Origin: Planctomonas sp. JC2975
GTDB lineage: Bacteria > Actinomycetota > Actinomycetes > Actinomycetales > Microbacteriaceae
Reading direction: 5' to 3'
DNA length: 64,000 nucleotides
Assembly: GCF_012985205.1 (NCBI RefSeq)
Contig: NZ_JABEKS010000001.1
Location: 248,001-312,000, forward strand
In this document: positions 20,182-30,762 of the stretch, piece after piece
Layout: each line of letters opens with the position of its first letter
How positions within the stretch are numbered: position 1 is the first letter of the stretch
The notes under the pieces: model-generated
What the model was told of the DNA's origin: nothing
Database searches by the model: none
Seen by the model: the letters and a program-made list of their open reading frames with translations, nothing else
Program-made: the position numbers and the translations under genes

Positions 20182-23073
20182 TCAGGCGGTCTTCTGCTCG
20201 GGGCGGGCGTCGGCATCCAGGATCTCGCGCAGGAAGACGCCGGTGTGACTGCCCTTCACCCTTGCGATCTTCTCGGGAGTGCCCGTCGCGATCACCTTGC
20301 CGCCTCCTGAGCCCCCCTCGGGCCCGAGATCGATGATCCAGTCGGACGATTTCACGACGTCGAGGTTGTGCTCGATGACGATGACCGTGTTGCCCTTGTC
20401 GACCAGGCTGTTCAAGACCTCGAGCAACTTGCGCACGTCCTCGAAGTGCAGGCCCGTCGTCGGCTCGTCGAGCACGTAGACGCTGCGACCGTTGCTGCGC
20501 TTCTGCAGCTCAGTGGCGAGTTTGACGCGCTGGGCCTCGCCGCCGGACAGCGTCGTGGCGCTCTGGCCGAGCCGCACGTAGCCGAGTCCGACGTCGACGA
20601 GCGTCTGCAGGTAGCGGTGGATGGCCGTGATGGGACGGAAGAACTCGGCGGCCTCCTCGATCGGCATGTCGAGGACCTCCGCGATGTTCTTGCCCTTGTA
20701 GTGCACCTGCAGCGTGTCGCGGTTGTACCGCGCTCCCCCGCACACCTCGCACGCCACATAGACGTCGGGCAGGAAGTTCATCTCGATCTTGATCGTGCCG
20801 TCGCCGGAGCACGCCTCGCAGCGTCCGCCCTTGACGTTGAAGCTGAATCGTCCCGGCAGGTAGCCCCTGGCCTTCGCCTCGGCGGTCTCGGCGAAGAGCG
20901 TACGGATGCGGTCGAAGACGCCCGTGTACGTTGCCGGATTCGAACGCGGGGTGCGTCCGATCGGCGCCTGGTCGACGTGCACCACCTTGTCGAGGTTGTC
21001 CGTTCCGAGGACGCGCGTGTGCTTGCCCGCCACCTTGCGCGCCCCGTTCAGCCGGTTGGCGAGCACTCGATACAGGATGTCGTTCACCAGCGACGATTTG
21101 CCCGACCCGCTGACGCCCGTGACCGAGACGAACACGCCGAGAGGGAAGTCCACTGTGACGTTGCGCAGGTTGTTGGCGTTGGCCCCGACCACCCGGAGCA
21201 TCCGCTCGGGATCGACGGGACGACGACGCCGCGGCGTCTCGATGACCCGACGACCGGCGAGGTAGTCGCCGGTCAGCGACTCCGTGTTGTCGAGAAGGTC
21301 GTCATACGTTCCGGAGTGCACGACGCGGCCGCCGCCCTCGCCGGCGCCCGGTCCGATGTCGACGATCCAGTCCGCGGTGCGGATGGTGTCTTCGTCGTGC
21401 TCGACGACGATGAGCGTGTTGCCCAGGTTGCGCAGTGCGACGAGGGTCTCGATGAGGCGCCTGTTGTCGCGCTGGTGCAAGCCGATGCTCGGCTCGTCGA
21501 GCACGTACAGCACACCGGTGAGACCGGAGCCGATCTGAGTGGCGAGGCGGATGCGCTGCGCCTCTCCCCCGGACAGCGTGGCCGCAGCCCGCGCCATGCT
21601 CAGGTAGTTGAGGCCCACCTGGATGAGGAAGTCCAGCCGCACCTTGATCTCGCGCAGCACCTGGGCTGCAATGACCTGCTCGCGCTCGGTGAGGTCGAGC
21701 TTGTTCATGAACGCCCTGGCGTCGGCGAGGCTCAGGTCGGCGACATCCGCGATGCTGTGGCCGTGGATCAGCACGGCGAGCACCTCCGGCTTGAGTCGCT
21801 TGCCCTGGCACACCGGGCACGGGACCTCACGGAGGTACTCCGACCAGCGCTGCCGCTGCGTGTCGGAGTCGGCCTGGAGGTACTGGCGCTCGATGTACGG
21901 GACGACGCCCTCGAAGCCCGAGGTGTAACTGAGCTCACGACCGTAACGGTTGCGCCACTTGACCTTGACCTTGAAGTCCTTGCCGCGCAGGATCGCGTCG
22001 CGCACGCCGCGCGGCAGCTCATCCCACGGCGTCTGGAGGTCGAAGTCGAGGTCGCGCGACAGACCGTCGAGCAGCTTGTCGTAGTACTGGTACAGACCCT
22101 TGCCCTGCGTGCTCCACGGAAGGATCACGCCCTCGGTGATGCTCAGCGTCTGGTCGCCGAGGAGCAGCTCCTCGTCGACGGACATGCGGGTTCCGAGTCC
22201 GGAGCACTCGGGACAGGCGCCGAAGGGGGCGTTGAACGAGAAGGTGCGCGGCTCGATCTCGGTGAGCTGGATCGGGTGGCCGTTCGGGCACGCGAGCTTC
22301 TCGCTGAAGTTGCGCGTGGCATCCGGTCCGGACTCGTCGACGAACGAGACGGTGACGAGGCCGTCGGTCAGCCGGAGCGCCGTCTCGAGCGAATCGGTGA
22401 GCCGGGTGAGGATGTCGGGGCCCGCGACCAGGCGGTCCACCACGACCGAGATGTCGTGCTTGTACTGCTTCTTGAGTGTCGGAGGGCTGGAGAGTTGGAT
22501 CTGCTCGCCGTCCACCATGGCACGCGAGTAACCGGACGCCGACAGCTCGGCGAAGAGGTCGACGAACTCGCCCTTCTTCTGCTTCACCACCGGACTGAGC
22601 ACCAGGTAACGCGTACCGGACTCGAGTTCCATGAGCTGATCGGCGATCTGCTGCACGGTCTGCCGCTGGATTCTCTCCCCGCAGACGGGACAGTGCGGAA
22701 CGCCGATGCGCGCCCACAGAAGACGCATGTAATCGAAGATCTCGGTGATCGTGCCCACCGTGGACCGGGGGTTGCGGTTGGTGGACTTCTGGTCGATGGA
22801 GACCGCCGGGCTGAGTCCCTCGATGAAATCGACATCGGGACGGTCCACCTGGCCCAGGAATTGGCGCGCGTAGGCCGAGAGGGACTCCACGTAACGCCGC
22901 TGCCCCTCGGCGAAGATCGTGTCGAAGGCGAGGGACGATTTGCCGGACCCGGAAAGACCGGTGAAGACGACGAGGGAATCACGAGGGATCTCGACGTCGA
23001 CGTTGCGGAGATTGTGCACGCGGGCACCGCGAACGCTCAGTTTGGAGTGGGATTCCACTTTCGAGATCGACAC
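20182..23073 (-). CDS. uvrA: Excinuclease ABC subunit UvrA
   Basis: The 963-residue damage-recognition ATPase loads UvrB onto lesions. It has two ABC modules with Walker A motifs GLSGSGKSS and GVSGSGKSS, two signature motifs ([13 protein letters not shown] and [13 protein letters not shown]), and zinc-finger cysteines in [16 protein letters not shown] and [14 protein letters not shown]. The length is canonical. No LexA-type palindrome was recognised upstream. It is followed directly by uvrC. Confidence 0.97.
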   Translation of the reverse strand: MSISKVESHSKLSVRGARVHNLRNVDVEIPRDSLVVFTGLSGSGKSSLAFDTIFAEGQRRYVESLSAYARQFLGQVDRPDVDFIEGLSPAVSIDQKSTNRNPRSTVGTITEIFDYMRLLWARIGVPHCPVCGERIQRQTVQQIADQLMELESGTRYLVLSPVVKQKKGEFVDLFAELSASGYSRAMVDGEQIQLSSPPTLKKQYKHDISVVVDRLVAGPDILTRLTDSLETALRLTDGLVTVSFVDESGPDATRNFSEKLACPNGHPIQLTEIEPRTFSFNAPFGACPECSGLGTRMSVDEELLLGDQTLSITEGVILPWSTQGKGLYQYYDKLLDGLSRDLDFDLQTPWDELPRGVRDAILRGKDFKVKVKWRNRYGRELSYTSGFEGVVPYIERQYLQADSDTQRQRWSEYLREVPCPVCQGKRLKPEVLAVLIHGHSIADVADLSLADARAFMNKLDLTEREQVIAAQVLREIKVRLDFLIQVGLNYLSMARAAATLSGGEAQRIRLATQIGSGLTGVLYVLDEPSIGLHQRDNRRLIETLVALRNLGNTLIVVEHDEDTIRTADWIVDIGPGAGEGGGRVVHSGTYDDLLDNTESLTGDYLAGRRVIETPRRRRPVDPERMLRVVGANANNLRNVTVDFPLGVFVSVTGVSGSGKSSLVNDILYRVLANRLNGARKVAGKHTRVLGTDNLDKVVHVDQAPIGRTPRSNPATYTGVFDRIRTLFAETAEAKARGYLPGRFSFNVKGGRCEACSGDGTIKIEMNFLPDVYVACEVCGGARYNRDTLQVHYKGKNIAEVLDMPIEEAAEFFRPITAIHRYLQTLVDVGLGYVRLGQSATTLSGGEAQRVKLATELQKRSNGRSVYVLDEPTTGLHFEDVRKLLEVLNSLVDKGNTVIVIEHNLDVVKSSDWIIDLGPEGGSGGGKVIATGTPEKIARVKGSHTGVFLREILDADARPEQKTA

Positions 23074-23586
23074 CCGAAAAGTCTAGGTAAGGGCACCGAC
23101 ATTTTCCGGCGTGTGCGCTCAGGGCGGAGACGGACCGCCCCATAGGCGCGGATCCCGGTGACATCGACGCGACCGATCGCACGCGAAACGGGAATGTCGG
23201 TGGTCGTCGATACTGTGCCGTCATGGCGGCGATGGCAGATGACGGGTGCGGCCTGGACGACAGGCTGGAGCACGAGCTCTTCAGCAGAAGCGTGGCATCG
23301 GTGATGCTGCAGCAAACGGTGCGGCCGGCGGTGCCGAGGCAGGCTCGAGGCCGACAGGATGCCCTTCGGCACGTACCTGATCGGCACGAGCTGATCCGGC
23401 GAGAGCTGAGTTCGCAGGAACAGATTCGACACGAACGGGGCGGACACGAGCTCGTTCCGCAGGGACTGATGCCGCAGACGCCGCGGCGTCAGGCAAGCGG
23501 GCGGCTGAGCGATGTCGCACGGCGCGACGCAGTGCGTGAACATGCGTCACTCCATCGCGCCGTCGCCGCGCGCTTCCGCGAGAGCG
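23074..23586. other. 513-bp region upstream of uvrA, coding status unclear
   Basis: No recognisable gene. On the plus strand an ATG at 23223 opens a 125-codon frame ending at 23600, overlapping the end of the next minus-strand gene. It has no Shine-Dalgarno, but GATACT lies nine bases before the ATG, the layout of a leaderless actinobacterial promoter. The predicted peptide is charged and repetitive around residues 54-80 (RHELIRRELSSQEQIRHER) and resembles nothing I know. The palindrome gacgccgcggcgtc is at 23477-23490. The uvrA promoter should also lie here. Confidence 0.4.
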
Positions 23587-24117
23587 TCAGCGCCGCCTGA
23601 CGACGAGGAAGGCGGCAACCCCGACCGCCAGTACCGCCAGCACTGCGAAGACACCGGGGAGAACGGCGGAGCGCAGGCCGCCGGACGACGACAGCACCAG
23701 GGTGGCGGCGAGCACGGCCTGAGTGGGCACCTGGATGACGATCCAGCGCCTCAGCGGCCGGCCGAGAGCCCGAACCTGCATGCGTCCGACCGGCTCGACG
23801 ACGAGAGTCATCGCCCCGAGCACGTGCAGGAGATGCACGACAGCGAGCACCGCATACGGATGCCAGTCGGCGGCATCCGCAGGACGCGCGAGTTGCGCCA
23901 GACCGATCACGAGCGCCGCGCCCCACGCCGCCAGGCTCGCCGGAAGCACGGTGCCCAGCAGGGCGAGCCCCGCGGAGATGACGGTGAAGGGTTCCGGCAC
24001 CAGAAGGAACGAGGCCGCACCGCCGACGAGCGCGACGAGCAGGCGGGGAGTGATGGACGGCATCCAGGCGCCGATGGCGATGACGCTGTGCGGACGCCGC
24101 TGAGAGTGATCGGTCAT
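23587..24117 (-). CDS. Membrane protein of the MoxR/DUF58 cluster
   Basis: The 176-residue protein is almost entirely hydrophobic, with about five membrane segments and short basic ends (MTDHSQRRPH, LVVRRR). I do not recognise a family. The ATG overlaps the stop of the DUF58 gene (ATGA), so it is the last gene of a tightly coupled five-gene minus-strand operon (DUF4129, small membrane protein, MoxR, DUF58, this one). A membrane partner of that system is an inference from position only. Confidence 0.7.
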   Translation of the reverse strand: MTDHSQRRPHSVIAIGAWMPSITPRLLVALVGGAASFLLVPEPFTVISAGLALLGTVLPASLAAWGAALVIGLAQLARPADAADWHPYAVLAVVHLLHVLGAMTLVVEPVGRMQVRALGRPLRRWIVIQVPTQAVLAATLVLSSSGGLRSAVLPGVFAVLAVLAVGVAAFLVVRRR

Positions 24118-25376
24118 GGCCGCCTCCGTTGCCGGGTGAGGGCGCGCAGCGCCGTGAGACGGGACTCGGCGTCGGCGTCCCAGCGAAGGCGATCTGCGCC
24201 GACCGCGAAAAGGTCGTGCAGGCGGTCGTCTCTGCGGCCGAGCACGACCCGGAGCGCCGTCAGGCGCTCGCGCGACAGGTCGTCGGTGATCAGCCTAGGC
24301 AGCGTGTCGACAGCGATGACCCGGTGTCCGGCCGCCCTCCACAACTGGGCGAGGTGTCCAGGATCGTCGTCGAGGAACGGCGAGAGCACGAAGACGAGAG
24401 CCCCAGGGGCCACCTGCGGCGTCCTCGCCCGTGCGAATCCACGCGGATGCGCGGACACCCTGGCGATCGCCGCGCGGAGGAGTTCGCGGTGCCGGGCTCC
24501 TGCACCGCGCCGCACGGATCCTCTTGCGCGGGAGAGCACCTGGAATGACACGGAGTCCCCGGCATCGAGATACCCGCAGGTGAGGCTCCACGCCGCCTCG
24601 CGTGCGACGTCGAGTGTGGTGTTGCCGCCGACAGCAGGATCGCCGAACGGCCACGTGCTGACGCGCTCCCCGACGTCGGTGTCGTCGTCGATCACGATCG
24701 CGACGTGCGCGTCGGACGTCGCATGCGTGCGACGGACGAACAGGTCACCCGGACTGCGGGTCAGTCTCGCGGTCGCCTTCCAGTCGATCCTGCGGAGACG
24801 GTCGCCTGCCACGAACGGGTGGATGTCGCGGAACTCCCCGCCGTCGCCCGGACGGGACGAATCGTGGGTACCGGTGAGTCCGCGAAGCCGGGAGGGCAGC
24901 GGCAGCGACCGGAGATCCACCGCCACCGGCTCGACGACGATCCTGGAGGCCACCTCGTCGGCCGGTCCGCTGACCCGCACCGCGTCGGCCGAGGCCTCGC
25001 GGAATGTGACCGCGAGCAGTTCCTGGTCTCCGGTGTGGAGCACGGGGATGTCGACGCGCACGTCTCGCGCGCCCGACGCCAGAGTGACGCGGCGCAGCTC
25101 GGAACCCATGGCGGTGAGGCGAAGTGTCGCGAAGTCGGTGTCCGCAGCAGTCTGCACGTGGATCTCGGCATCCACTCGACCCGCGTGCCGCTTCCCCATC
25201 GCGATCCGGGCGGATCCGGCCGCCGCGCGTGGTTTCGACGCGGCGACGCCGACGGCGGTGATCAGCGTGAGCGCGACGACCAGGACATCCGCGCGCCCCA
25301 GGATGACGGACGTCACGGTGAGGATGAGCGCAACGGCGATCCCGGCCGCGACGACCGGCGATCGCAGGGTCTTCAC
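24114..25376 (-). CDS. DUF58 domain-containing protein
   Basis: The 420-residue protein has two N-terminal membrane segments (about 8-50), a beta-rich middle and the DUF58 signature FRDIHPFVAGDRLRRIDWKA near residue 180, followed by a von Willebrand A-like region (VAIVIDDDTDVG). DUF58 proteins sit beside MoxR ATPases and are proposed to act with them in assembling or activating membrane or envelope complexes. The GTG start at 25376 overlaps the moxR stop (GTGA). Confidence 0.88.
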   Translation of the reverse strand: MKTLRSPVVAAGIAVALILTVTSVILGRADVLVVALTLITAVGVAASKPRAAAGSARIAMGKRHAGRVDAEIHVQTAADTDFATLRLTAMGSELRRVTLASGARDVRVDIPVLHTGDQELLAVTFREASADAVRVSGPADEVASRIVVEPVAVDLRSLPLPSRLRGLTGTHDSSRPGDGGEFRDIHPFVAGDRLRRIDWKATARLTRSPGDLFVRRTHATSDAHVAIVIDDDTDVGERVSTWPFGDPAVGGNTTLDVAREAAWSLTCGYLDAGDSVSFQVLSRARGSVRRGAGARHRELLRAAIARVSAHPRGFARARTPQVAPGALVFVLSPFLDDDPGHLAQLWRAAGHRVIAVDTLPRLITDDLSRERLTALRVVLGRRDDRLHDLFAVGADRLRWDADAESRLTALRALTRQRRRP

Positions 25377-26467
25377 GACACGCCGGCGGTGCGGGACACC
25401 GCCGGCGGACCGGCGACGGCGTCGACGAGGCCGCCGACCACGGATTCCGGCAGCGTGCCTGCCGCCCAGGCGGCAGGCGTGAGCGTGAGCCGGTGCGCAA
25501 GGGCCGGCACGGCGACGGCCTTCACGTCGTCGGGCGTGACGAAGTCGCGTCCGTCGATCACGGCCAGGGCCCGCGCGACGAGCATGAGCGCCTGGGATCC
25601 GCGAGGCGATGCGCCGACTTCGACGGAGCGGTCAGCACGAGTGGCGGCGGCGAGGTCGACGCAGTAGCGGAGGATGTCGGGGTCGACGTGGAGCCGTTCG
25701 ACGCCGGCCTGCATCGCCGCCAGGCCGGCGGCATCCGTCACCGGATCCACCGTCGTCGCCTCCGTGCGCCTGGCCAACCGGTTGCCGAGGATGCGCTCCT
25801 CCTGCTCCCGCTCCGGATACCCGACGGAGAGTCGCACGAGGAAGCGGTCCAGCTGGGCTTCTGGCAGCGCGTAGGTACCCTCGTACTCGATCGGATTCGC
25901 CGTTGCGATCACATGGAACGGCGCCGGCAGCGCGAAGCTGTTGCCCTCGACCGTGACCTGATGCTCCGCCATCGCCTCGAGGAGGGCCGACTGCGTCTTG
26001 GGCGCCGTGCGGTTGAGCTCGTCGGCGAGGAGGAGCCCGGTGAAGACTGGGCCTGGCCGGAAGACGAAGTCGCCGCTGGCCGGCGCATAGACGTACGACC
26101 CGGTGATGTCAGCCGGGAGCAGGTCGGGCGTGCACTGAAGCCTGCGGAACGGCAGCCCCATCGCGGCGGCGAGACTGCGCGCGGCGAGCGTCTTGCCGAG
26201 GCCCGGCACGTCCTCGAACAGCACGTGCCCACCCGCGAGGATGGCCGCCAAGGCGATCCGCAGCGGTGTGTGCTGGCCTATCACCACTTCCTCAACGGCA
26301 GCAAGGATGCGCCCTGCGCGCTCCGAGATCTCCTCAGCGCTGAGCGTCTCGGCGCTGGGTGTCTCGGCGGCGGGCGGCTCGGCGCTGTGCGATCCCGTGC
26401 CCGCCTGCACTGCGCGAGGTTCCTGGATGCGGCCGTCCGGGCCGAGGATGTCGTCGCCTTCGTTCAC
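25373..26467 (-). CDS. MoxR family AAA+ ATPase
   Basis: The 364-residue ATPase has Walker A in EDVPGLGKTLAARS, Walker B in LLADELNRTAPKTQSALLEAM, sensor 1 in ATANPIEYEGTYALPEAQLDRF, and an AAA lid. Such proteins act as chaperone-like ATPases for metal insertion or complex maturation. The GTG start at 26467 overlaps the upstream gene's stop by four bases; the much longer open frame is discarded. The N-terminal 40 residues are a low-complexity Ala/Glu/Pro/Ser tract (AAETPSAETLSAEE). Confidence 0.92.
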   Translation of the reverse strand: MNEGDDILGPDGRIQEPRAVQAGTGSHSAEPPAAETPSAETLSAEEISERAGRILAAVEEVVIGQHTPLRIALAAILAGGHVLFEDVPGLGKTLAARSLAAAMGLPFRRLQCTPDLLPADITGSYVYAPASGDFVFRPGPVFTGLLLADELNRTAPKTQSALLEAMAEHQVTVEGNSFALPAPFHVIATANPIEYEGTYALPEAQLDRFLVRLSVGYPEREQEERILGNRLARRTEATTVDPVTDAAGLAAMQAGVERLHVDPDILRYCVDLAAATRADRSVEVGASPRGSQALMLVARALAVIDGRDFVTPDDVKAVAVPALAHRLTLTPAAWAAGTLPESVVGGLVDAVAGPPAVSRTAGVS

Positions 26468-26988
26468 GTTCGTGCGGGTCCTTCCGTGGTGCGTACCGCT
26501 CGGGGGGTCACCAGCGCGCCTTGTGCGCCGAGGACGTCCAGTGCGTCCAGGCACTGTTCGACGGCGCGCAGCGAGGGCATGATGCCGTGGTGCGGGGTGA
26601 GTGTGGCGTATGCGCTCTGCCCGATGAGTGCAACGATGCGCTCTCGGTCGGCCGGATCGCCGAGCCGCAGTTCGTGCCGGTCCAATCGAGACTGTGCGAG
26701 GGCCCGTACCGCCGCGAATCCCTGTTCCCGCACCGAGCCGCGGTTCTGTTGGAACATCGGGGCGAGACGTGCGACATCCGTTCGTGATCCTGGGCGGGGC
26801 TCTCGCGACGGGGTGGCCCAGACGAGCGACGATTCGTCGTCCGAGCGGAAGACGCCCCACATCACGCAGATCAGTGCGAGGAGCACGCCCATGGCAGCGG
26901 CGAACCAGGCGTCGACGCCCAACAGCCACAGGCCGGCGCCGAGGATCAAGCCGGCCACCGACGAGCCGACGATTCGTCGTACGGTCAT
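26464..26988 (-). CDS. Hypothetical membrane protein between DUF4129 and MoxR
   Basis: The 174-residue protein has two adjacent hydrophobic segments (about residues 7-23 and 27-45) and a soluble, mostly helical C-terminal part. I recognise no family. The ATG at 26988 overlaps the stop of the DUF4129 gene and its own stop overlaps the moxR start, so it is translated as part of the MoxR operon. Confidence 0.7.
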   Translation of the reverse strand: MTVRRIVGSSVAGLILGAGLWLLGVDAWFAAAMGVLLALICVMWGVFRSDDESSLVWATPSREPRPGSRTDVARLAPMFQQNRGSVREQGFAAVRALAQSRLDRHELRLGDPADRERIVALIGQSAYATLTPHHGIMPSLRAVEQCLDALDVLGAQGALVTPRAVRTTEGPART

Positions 26989-27722
26989 CGGATGCCCTCT
27001 GTGCCGACCGAATGCCAGGATGCCCGGAGCGCGAGCAGGCACGCGCGAGCCGTGTCGACATCCGCTGCCATCGCGGGATGCGCACCGAACCGCACACCCT
27101 GGTAGAGGCGGAGCAGCCGAGTCGCTGCAGCGTCGTCGGCGCCGATGCGGCTGATGATGCGTGCCGTGTACTCGGCAGGCGTCTCCGACGGACGGCGTCG
27201 CACGCCGGAGTCGGCGGCGGCCTCCTGCAGGCCGAGCCACGCCGCGACGATCGCGTCGCCTGGCTCTCGAGGCTCATCCACGAGCTGGAGTGCGCGGGCG
27301 ATGCCCCGCGCGACGGCGGGTGCCGGGTCGGACTCCTCGAGCTCCTCCTCGGCCGGCGTCTCGGCGAGGGCGACGGCGCCGGATGCCGCGTCGTGGGTCA
27401 GGCGGTCGCCTCGTCTGCTCAGCAGTCGCCACAGCAGATAGGCGAGCAGGATCGCCGCAATGATCGCCAGAACGATGAGCACTTTCGGCGCGACGGTCGC
27501 CACGATCGAGGACTGCGTGTGCTGCGGATTCGCAGGCGCACCTGTACGCGGCACGACCGTCGGTGCGATGTGCACGGGACTCTCGGTCGGTGGGATCCAG
27601 GGCGGTGCACCGATGCGGATCGGTCCGGCGACGAGCACCGCGAAGACGGCCACGAGGCCGAGGACGACCGGCAGGATGACGGCGACCGCTCGGGTCCGAC
27701 CTGTGCCGACGTCACTGCCCAC
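26985..27722 (-). CDS. DUF4129 domain-containing membrane protein
   Basis: The 245-residue protein has two membrane segments (about 12-32 and 77-98) separated by a Pro/Thr-rich external stretch. The C-terminal cytoplasmic domain carries the DUF4129 pattern: AWLGLQEAAADSGVRRRPSE, then TPAEYTARI and LYQGVRFG. DUF4129 domains commonly accompany MoxR/DUF58 or transglutaminase-like proteins. It is the first gene of the MoxR operon; the gap to the HAD gene upstream is only nine bp. Confidence 0.82.
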   Translation of the reverse strand: MGSDVGTGRTRAVAVILPVVLGLVAVFAVLVAGPIRIGAPPWIPPTESPVHIAPTVVPRTGAPANPQHTQSSIVATVAPKVLIVLAIIAAILLAYLLWRLLSRRGDRLTHDAASGAVALAETPAEEELEESDPAPAVARGIARALQLVDEPREPGDAIVAAWLGLQEAAADSGVRRRPSETPAEYTARIISRIGADDAAATRLLRLYQGVRFGAHPAMAADVDTARACLLALRASWHSVGTEGIR

Positions 27723-27731
27723 GCGACAACG

Positions 27732-28487
27732 CTAGCGCGTGTTCACACGCTCGCCGTGCGCCCTCGTCCCCGCGCGGATGACACGGATCGCCTCGGCGTG
27801 CGTCACGCCGTCGTTGACGATGTACGAGCCCTGCACCAGGATCGGACGGATGCCGGCGCCCGCCGCACCCTCGACATCCGCAACGGGATTGTCGCCGATG
27901 AGCCAGACCTCGTCCGGATGGCCGAACTCCAGCAGGGCATGACGGAAGATCCCCGCATTCGGCTTCTCCCAGCCGATGGCCGCTGAGGTGAACACGCGCT
28001 CGAAGTAGTCGCCGAGGCTGAGGCTGTCGACGATCTCCGGCAGCTCCGGAACGTGATTGCTGAGGATGGCCTGCCGTGCGCCGGCATCGCGGAGGGTCTC
28101 CAGCGCCGTCCTGGCCTCGGGGATGACGCGCCACGTGTCCGGGTCCCTGAAGCGCGGACGCACGCCGGTGACGGCGTCGTCGACTACGGAGACGGACACG
28201 CCCGCCGCGAGGTACGCCGCCCGCAGCACGGCGTCGATCGCCCGCCACCAGTCGTCGGGCCGGATGAGGTGCGTTCTGTCGATGCTCGTGTCCTGCCAGG
28301 GAAAGCCGTGCCGGAGATACAGCTCGAGACTTTCCGCCGTGAGGATGCTGTCCGGCTCGACTCGGAGGAGCGCGTCGATCATGCAGGAGGACCAGTGTCC
28401 TGGGCGTTCGGCGATGGTGCCGTCGAAGTCCCAGAAGACGACCGTTCCGCTCAGGTCGCGCCCACCGAGGTCGGAGAGCGCCGTCAC
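27732..28487 (-). CDS. HAD family hydrolase
   Basis: The 251-residue protein has all HAD motifs: VFWDFDGTI (motif I, nucleophile and acid/base aspartates), ILSNH (motif II), a lysine in [11 protein letters not shown] (motif III) and [11 protein letters not shown] (motif IV). A helical cap lies between motifs I and II, as in phosphoglycolate phosphatase-like enzymes. The substrate cannot be told. The GTG start overlaps the uvrB stop (GTGA at 28484-28487). Confidence 0.88.
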   Translation of the reverse strand: MTALSDLGGRDLSGTVVFWDFDGTIAERPGHWSSCMIDALLRVEPDSILTAESLELYLRHGFPWQDTSIDRTHLIRPDDWWRAIDAVLRAAYLAAGVSVSVVDDAVTGVRPRFRDPDTWRVIPEARTALETLRDAGARQAILSNHVPELPEIVDSLSLGDYFERVFTSAAIGWEKPNAGIFRHALLEFGHPDEVWLIGDNPVADVEGAAGAGIRPILVQGSYIVNDGVTHAEAIRVIRAGTRAHGERVNTR

Positions 28488-30553
28488 GCGTGCCCCGCCT
28501 TCTCCATCTGGCGCAGGTCCCGTTTCAGGTCGGAGAGCTCATCGCGCAGCCGCGCTGCGAGCTCGAACTTGAGTTCGCCGGCCGCGGCGAGCATCTGGTC
28601 GTTGAGATCGGCGATCAGCGACTCTAGCTCCTGGGCACCCTCCGCGGCAATGCCCTCCCTGCGGAGGTTCGGCGTCGGCGCCTTCTTCTTCGATGATCCG
28701 TCGCGGGCGGCGAGCATCTTCTGCGTGTCGGCACCTTCGCGCGCCAGCACGTCGGTGATGTCGGCGATGCGTTTGCGAAGAGGCTGCGGGTCGATGCCGT
28801 TGACGGTGTTGTACTCGATCTGCCGTTCACGGCGACGATTGGTCTCCTCGATGGCGTTCCGCATCGAATCAGTGAGCACGTCCGCGTACATGTGCACCTC
28901 GCCCGACACGTTGCGGGCCGCGCGACCGATGGTCTGGATCAGCGACGTCGACGAGCGCAGGAAGCCCTCCTTGTCGGCGTCGAGGATGGCCACCAGCGAC
29001 ACCTCTGGCAGGTCGAGACCCTCGCGCAGCAGGTTGATGCCGACGAGCACGTCGTAGACGCCCTGACGCAGCTCCGTGAGCAGCTCGACGCGTCGCAGGG
29101 TGTCGACGTCCGAGTGCAGATAGCGCACCCGAACGCCCGCTTCGGCGAGGTAGTCGGTGAGCTCCTCGGCCATCTTCTTCGTCAGCGTCGTGACGAGCAC
29201 CCGTTCGTTGCGCTCAACGCGCACACGGATCTCCTCGAGCAGGTCGTCGATCTGCCCCTTCGTGGGCTTCACGATCACCTGCGGGTCGACGAGGCCCGTC
29301 GGACGGATGATCTGCTCCACGATGCCGTCGGCGATGCCCAGCTCATAGCGTCCCGGGGTCGCCGACATGTACACCGTCTGGCCGATGCGCTGCGTGAACT
29401 CCTCCCACGTGAGCGGGCGGTTGTCGAGCGCGCTGGGGAGTCGGAAGCCGTGCTCAACGAGTGTGCGCTTGCGCGAGGCATCCCCTTCGTACATCGCCCC
29501 GATCTGCGGCACTGTCACATGCGACTCGTCGATGACGAGGAGGAAGTCCTCCGGGAAGTAGTCGAGCAGGCAGTGCGGCGCCTCGCCGGGCTGCCTGCCG
29601 TCGATGTGGCGCGAGTAATTCTCGATGCCCGAGCAGAAGCCGATCTGCTCCATCATCTCGATGTCGAACGTGGTGCGCATGCGCAGCCGCTGCGCTTCCA
29701 GCAGCTTGCCCTGCCGCTCGAGCTCTTCCAGCCGCTCAGCGAGCTCGGTCTTGATGGTGCCGATTGCGCGGTGCATGGTCGCGGGGCTGGCCGCGTAGTG
29801 CGTGGCGGGGAAGACGGAGACGGCGTCGAGCTGCTTGATCACTTCGCCGGTGAGCGGATGCAGCGAGTAGAGCGCCTCGATCTCATCGCCGAAGAGCTCG
29901 ATGCGGATGGCGTGCTCCTCGTACATCGGGATGATCTCGATGGTGTCTCCGCGGACCCGGAACTTGCCGCGCGAGAAGTCGATGTCGTTGCGCTGGTACT
30001 GCATGTTCACGAACATGCGGATGATGTTGTCCCGCCCGATGTTGTCGCCCACCTGAAGGGCGGCCATGGCGTCGAGGTACTCCTCGGCGGCGCCAAGACC
30101 GTAGATGCACGACACGGTGGAGACCACGACCACATCGCGCCGGCTGAGCAGCGAGTTCGTCGTTGAGTGCCGCAGACGCTCCACCTCGGAGTTGATGGAC
30201 GAGTCCTTCTCGATGAAGGTGTCCGTCTGCGGGACGTACGCCTCCGGTTGGTAGTAGTCGTAGTACGAGACGAAGTACTCGACAGCATTGTGCGGCATCA
30301 GGTCGCGGAATTCGTTGGCGAGCTGGGCCGCCAGCGTCTTGTTGTGCGACAGCACGAGGGTGGGACGCTGGACCTGTTCGATGAGCCAGGCGGCCGTCGC
30401 GGACTTGCCGGTTCCGGTTGCACCGAGCAGCACGACATCCGTCTCCCCCGCATTGATGCGGGCGGCGAGCTCCTTGATCGCTTGCGGCTGGTCGCCGTTC
30501 GGTGCGTATTCGCTCACGACCTCGAAGGGGCGCACGACTCGGGTCGGTTGCAT
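28484..30553 (-). CDS. uvrB: Excinuclease ABC subunit UvrB
   Basis: The 689-residue helicase-like subunit verifies DNA damage. It has Walker [14 protein letters not shown], the beta-hairpin tyrosines in [17 protein letters not shown], helicase motifs [17 protein letters not shown] and [10 protein letters not shown], and a C-terminal UVR motif ([17 protein letters not shown]) that contacts UvrC. The ATG at 30553 ([20 protein letters not shown]) fits the family. It is some distance from uvrA/uvrC, separated by the MoxR operon. Confidence 0.97.
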   Translation of the reverse strand: MQPTRVVRPFEVVSEYAPNGDQPQAIKELAARINAGETDVVLLGATGTGKSATAAWLIEQVQRPTLVLSHNKTLAAQLANEFRDLMPHNAVEYFVSYYDYYQPEAYVPQTDTFIEKDSSINSEVERLRHSTTNSLLSRRDVVVVSTVSCIYGLGAAEEYLDAMAALQVGDNIGRDNIIRMFVNMQYQRNDIDFSRGKFRVRGDTIEIIPMYEEHAIRIELFGDEIEALYSLHPLTGEVIKQLDAVSVFPATHYAASPATMHRAIGTIKTELAERLEELERQGKLLEAQRLRMRTTFDIEMMEQIGFCSGIENYSRHIDGRQPGEAPHCLLDYFPEDFLLVIDESHVTVPQIGAMYEGDASRKRTLVEHGFRLPSALDNRPLTWEEFTQRIGQTVYMSATPGRYELGIADGIVEQIIRPTGLVDPQVIVKPTKGQIDDLLEEIRVRVERNERVLVTTLTKKMAEELTDYLAEAGVRVRYLHSDVDTLRRVELLTELRQGVYDVLVGINLLREGLDLPEVSLVAILDADKEGFLRSSTSLIQTIGRAARNVSGEVHMYADVLTDSMRNAIEETNRRRERQIEYNTVNGIDPQPLRKRIADITDVLAREGADTQKMLAARDGSSKKKAPTPNLRREGIAAEGAQELESLIADLNDQMLAAAGELKFELAARLRDELSDLKRDLRQMEKAGHA

Positions 30554-30762
30554 GCGTTCCAGTCTAGGAAGACCCCCCGACGAACGTGCGGCAGGCGGCC
30601 ACGGTGACGGTCGCGCTGCCTCTCGGTGCCGCGCTCGTCGCGCGCGGTGTCTGGTGGAATCCATGAGCACTCAGGAGACTGCTGACATGCGCATCAGGTG
30701 TACTTACGGTTAACAGGTACTTTCCGAAGAATGCTCTCAGCTACCGGCTATGGATCGAAACG

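Noticed and set aside
20368-23145. 925-codon plus-strand open frame
   Set aside because: It is antisense to uvrA, lacks any known domain and has the composition of a GC-driven shadow.
23037-23543. 168-codon minus-strand frame upstream of uvrA
   Set aside because: It overlaps the start of uvrA, has no ribosome site and the peptide is His/Arg/Pro-rich without domain features.
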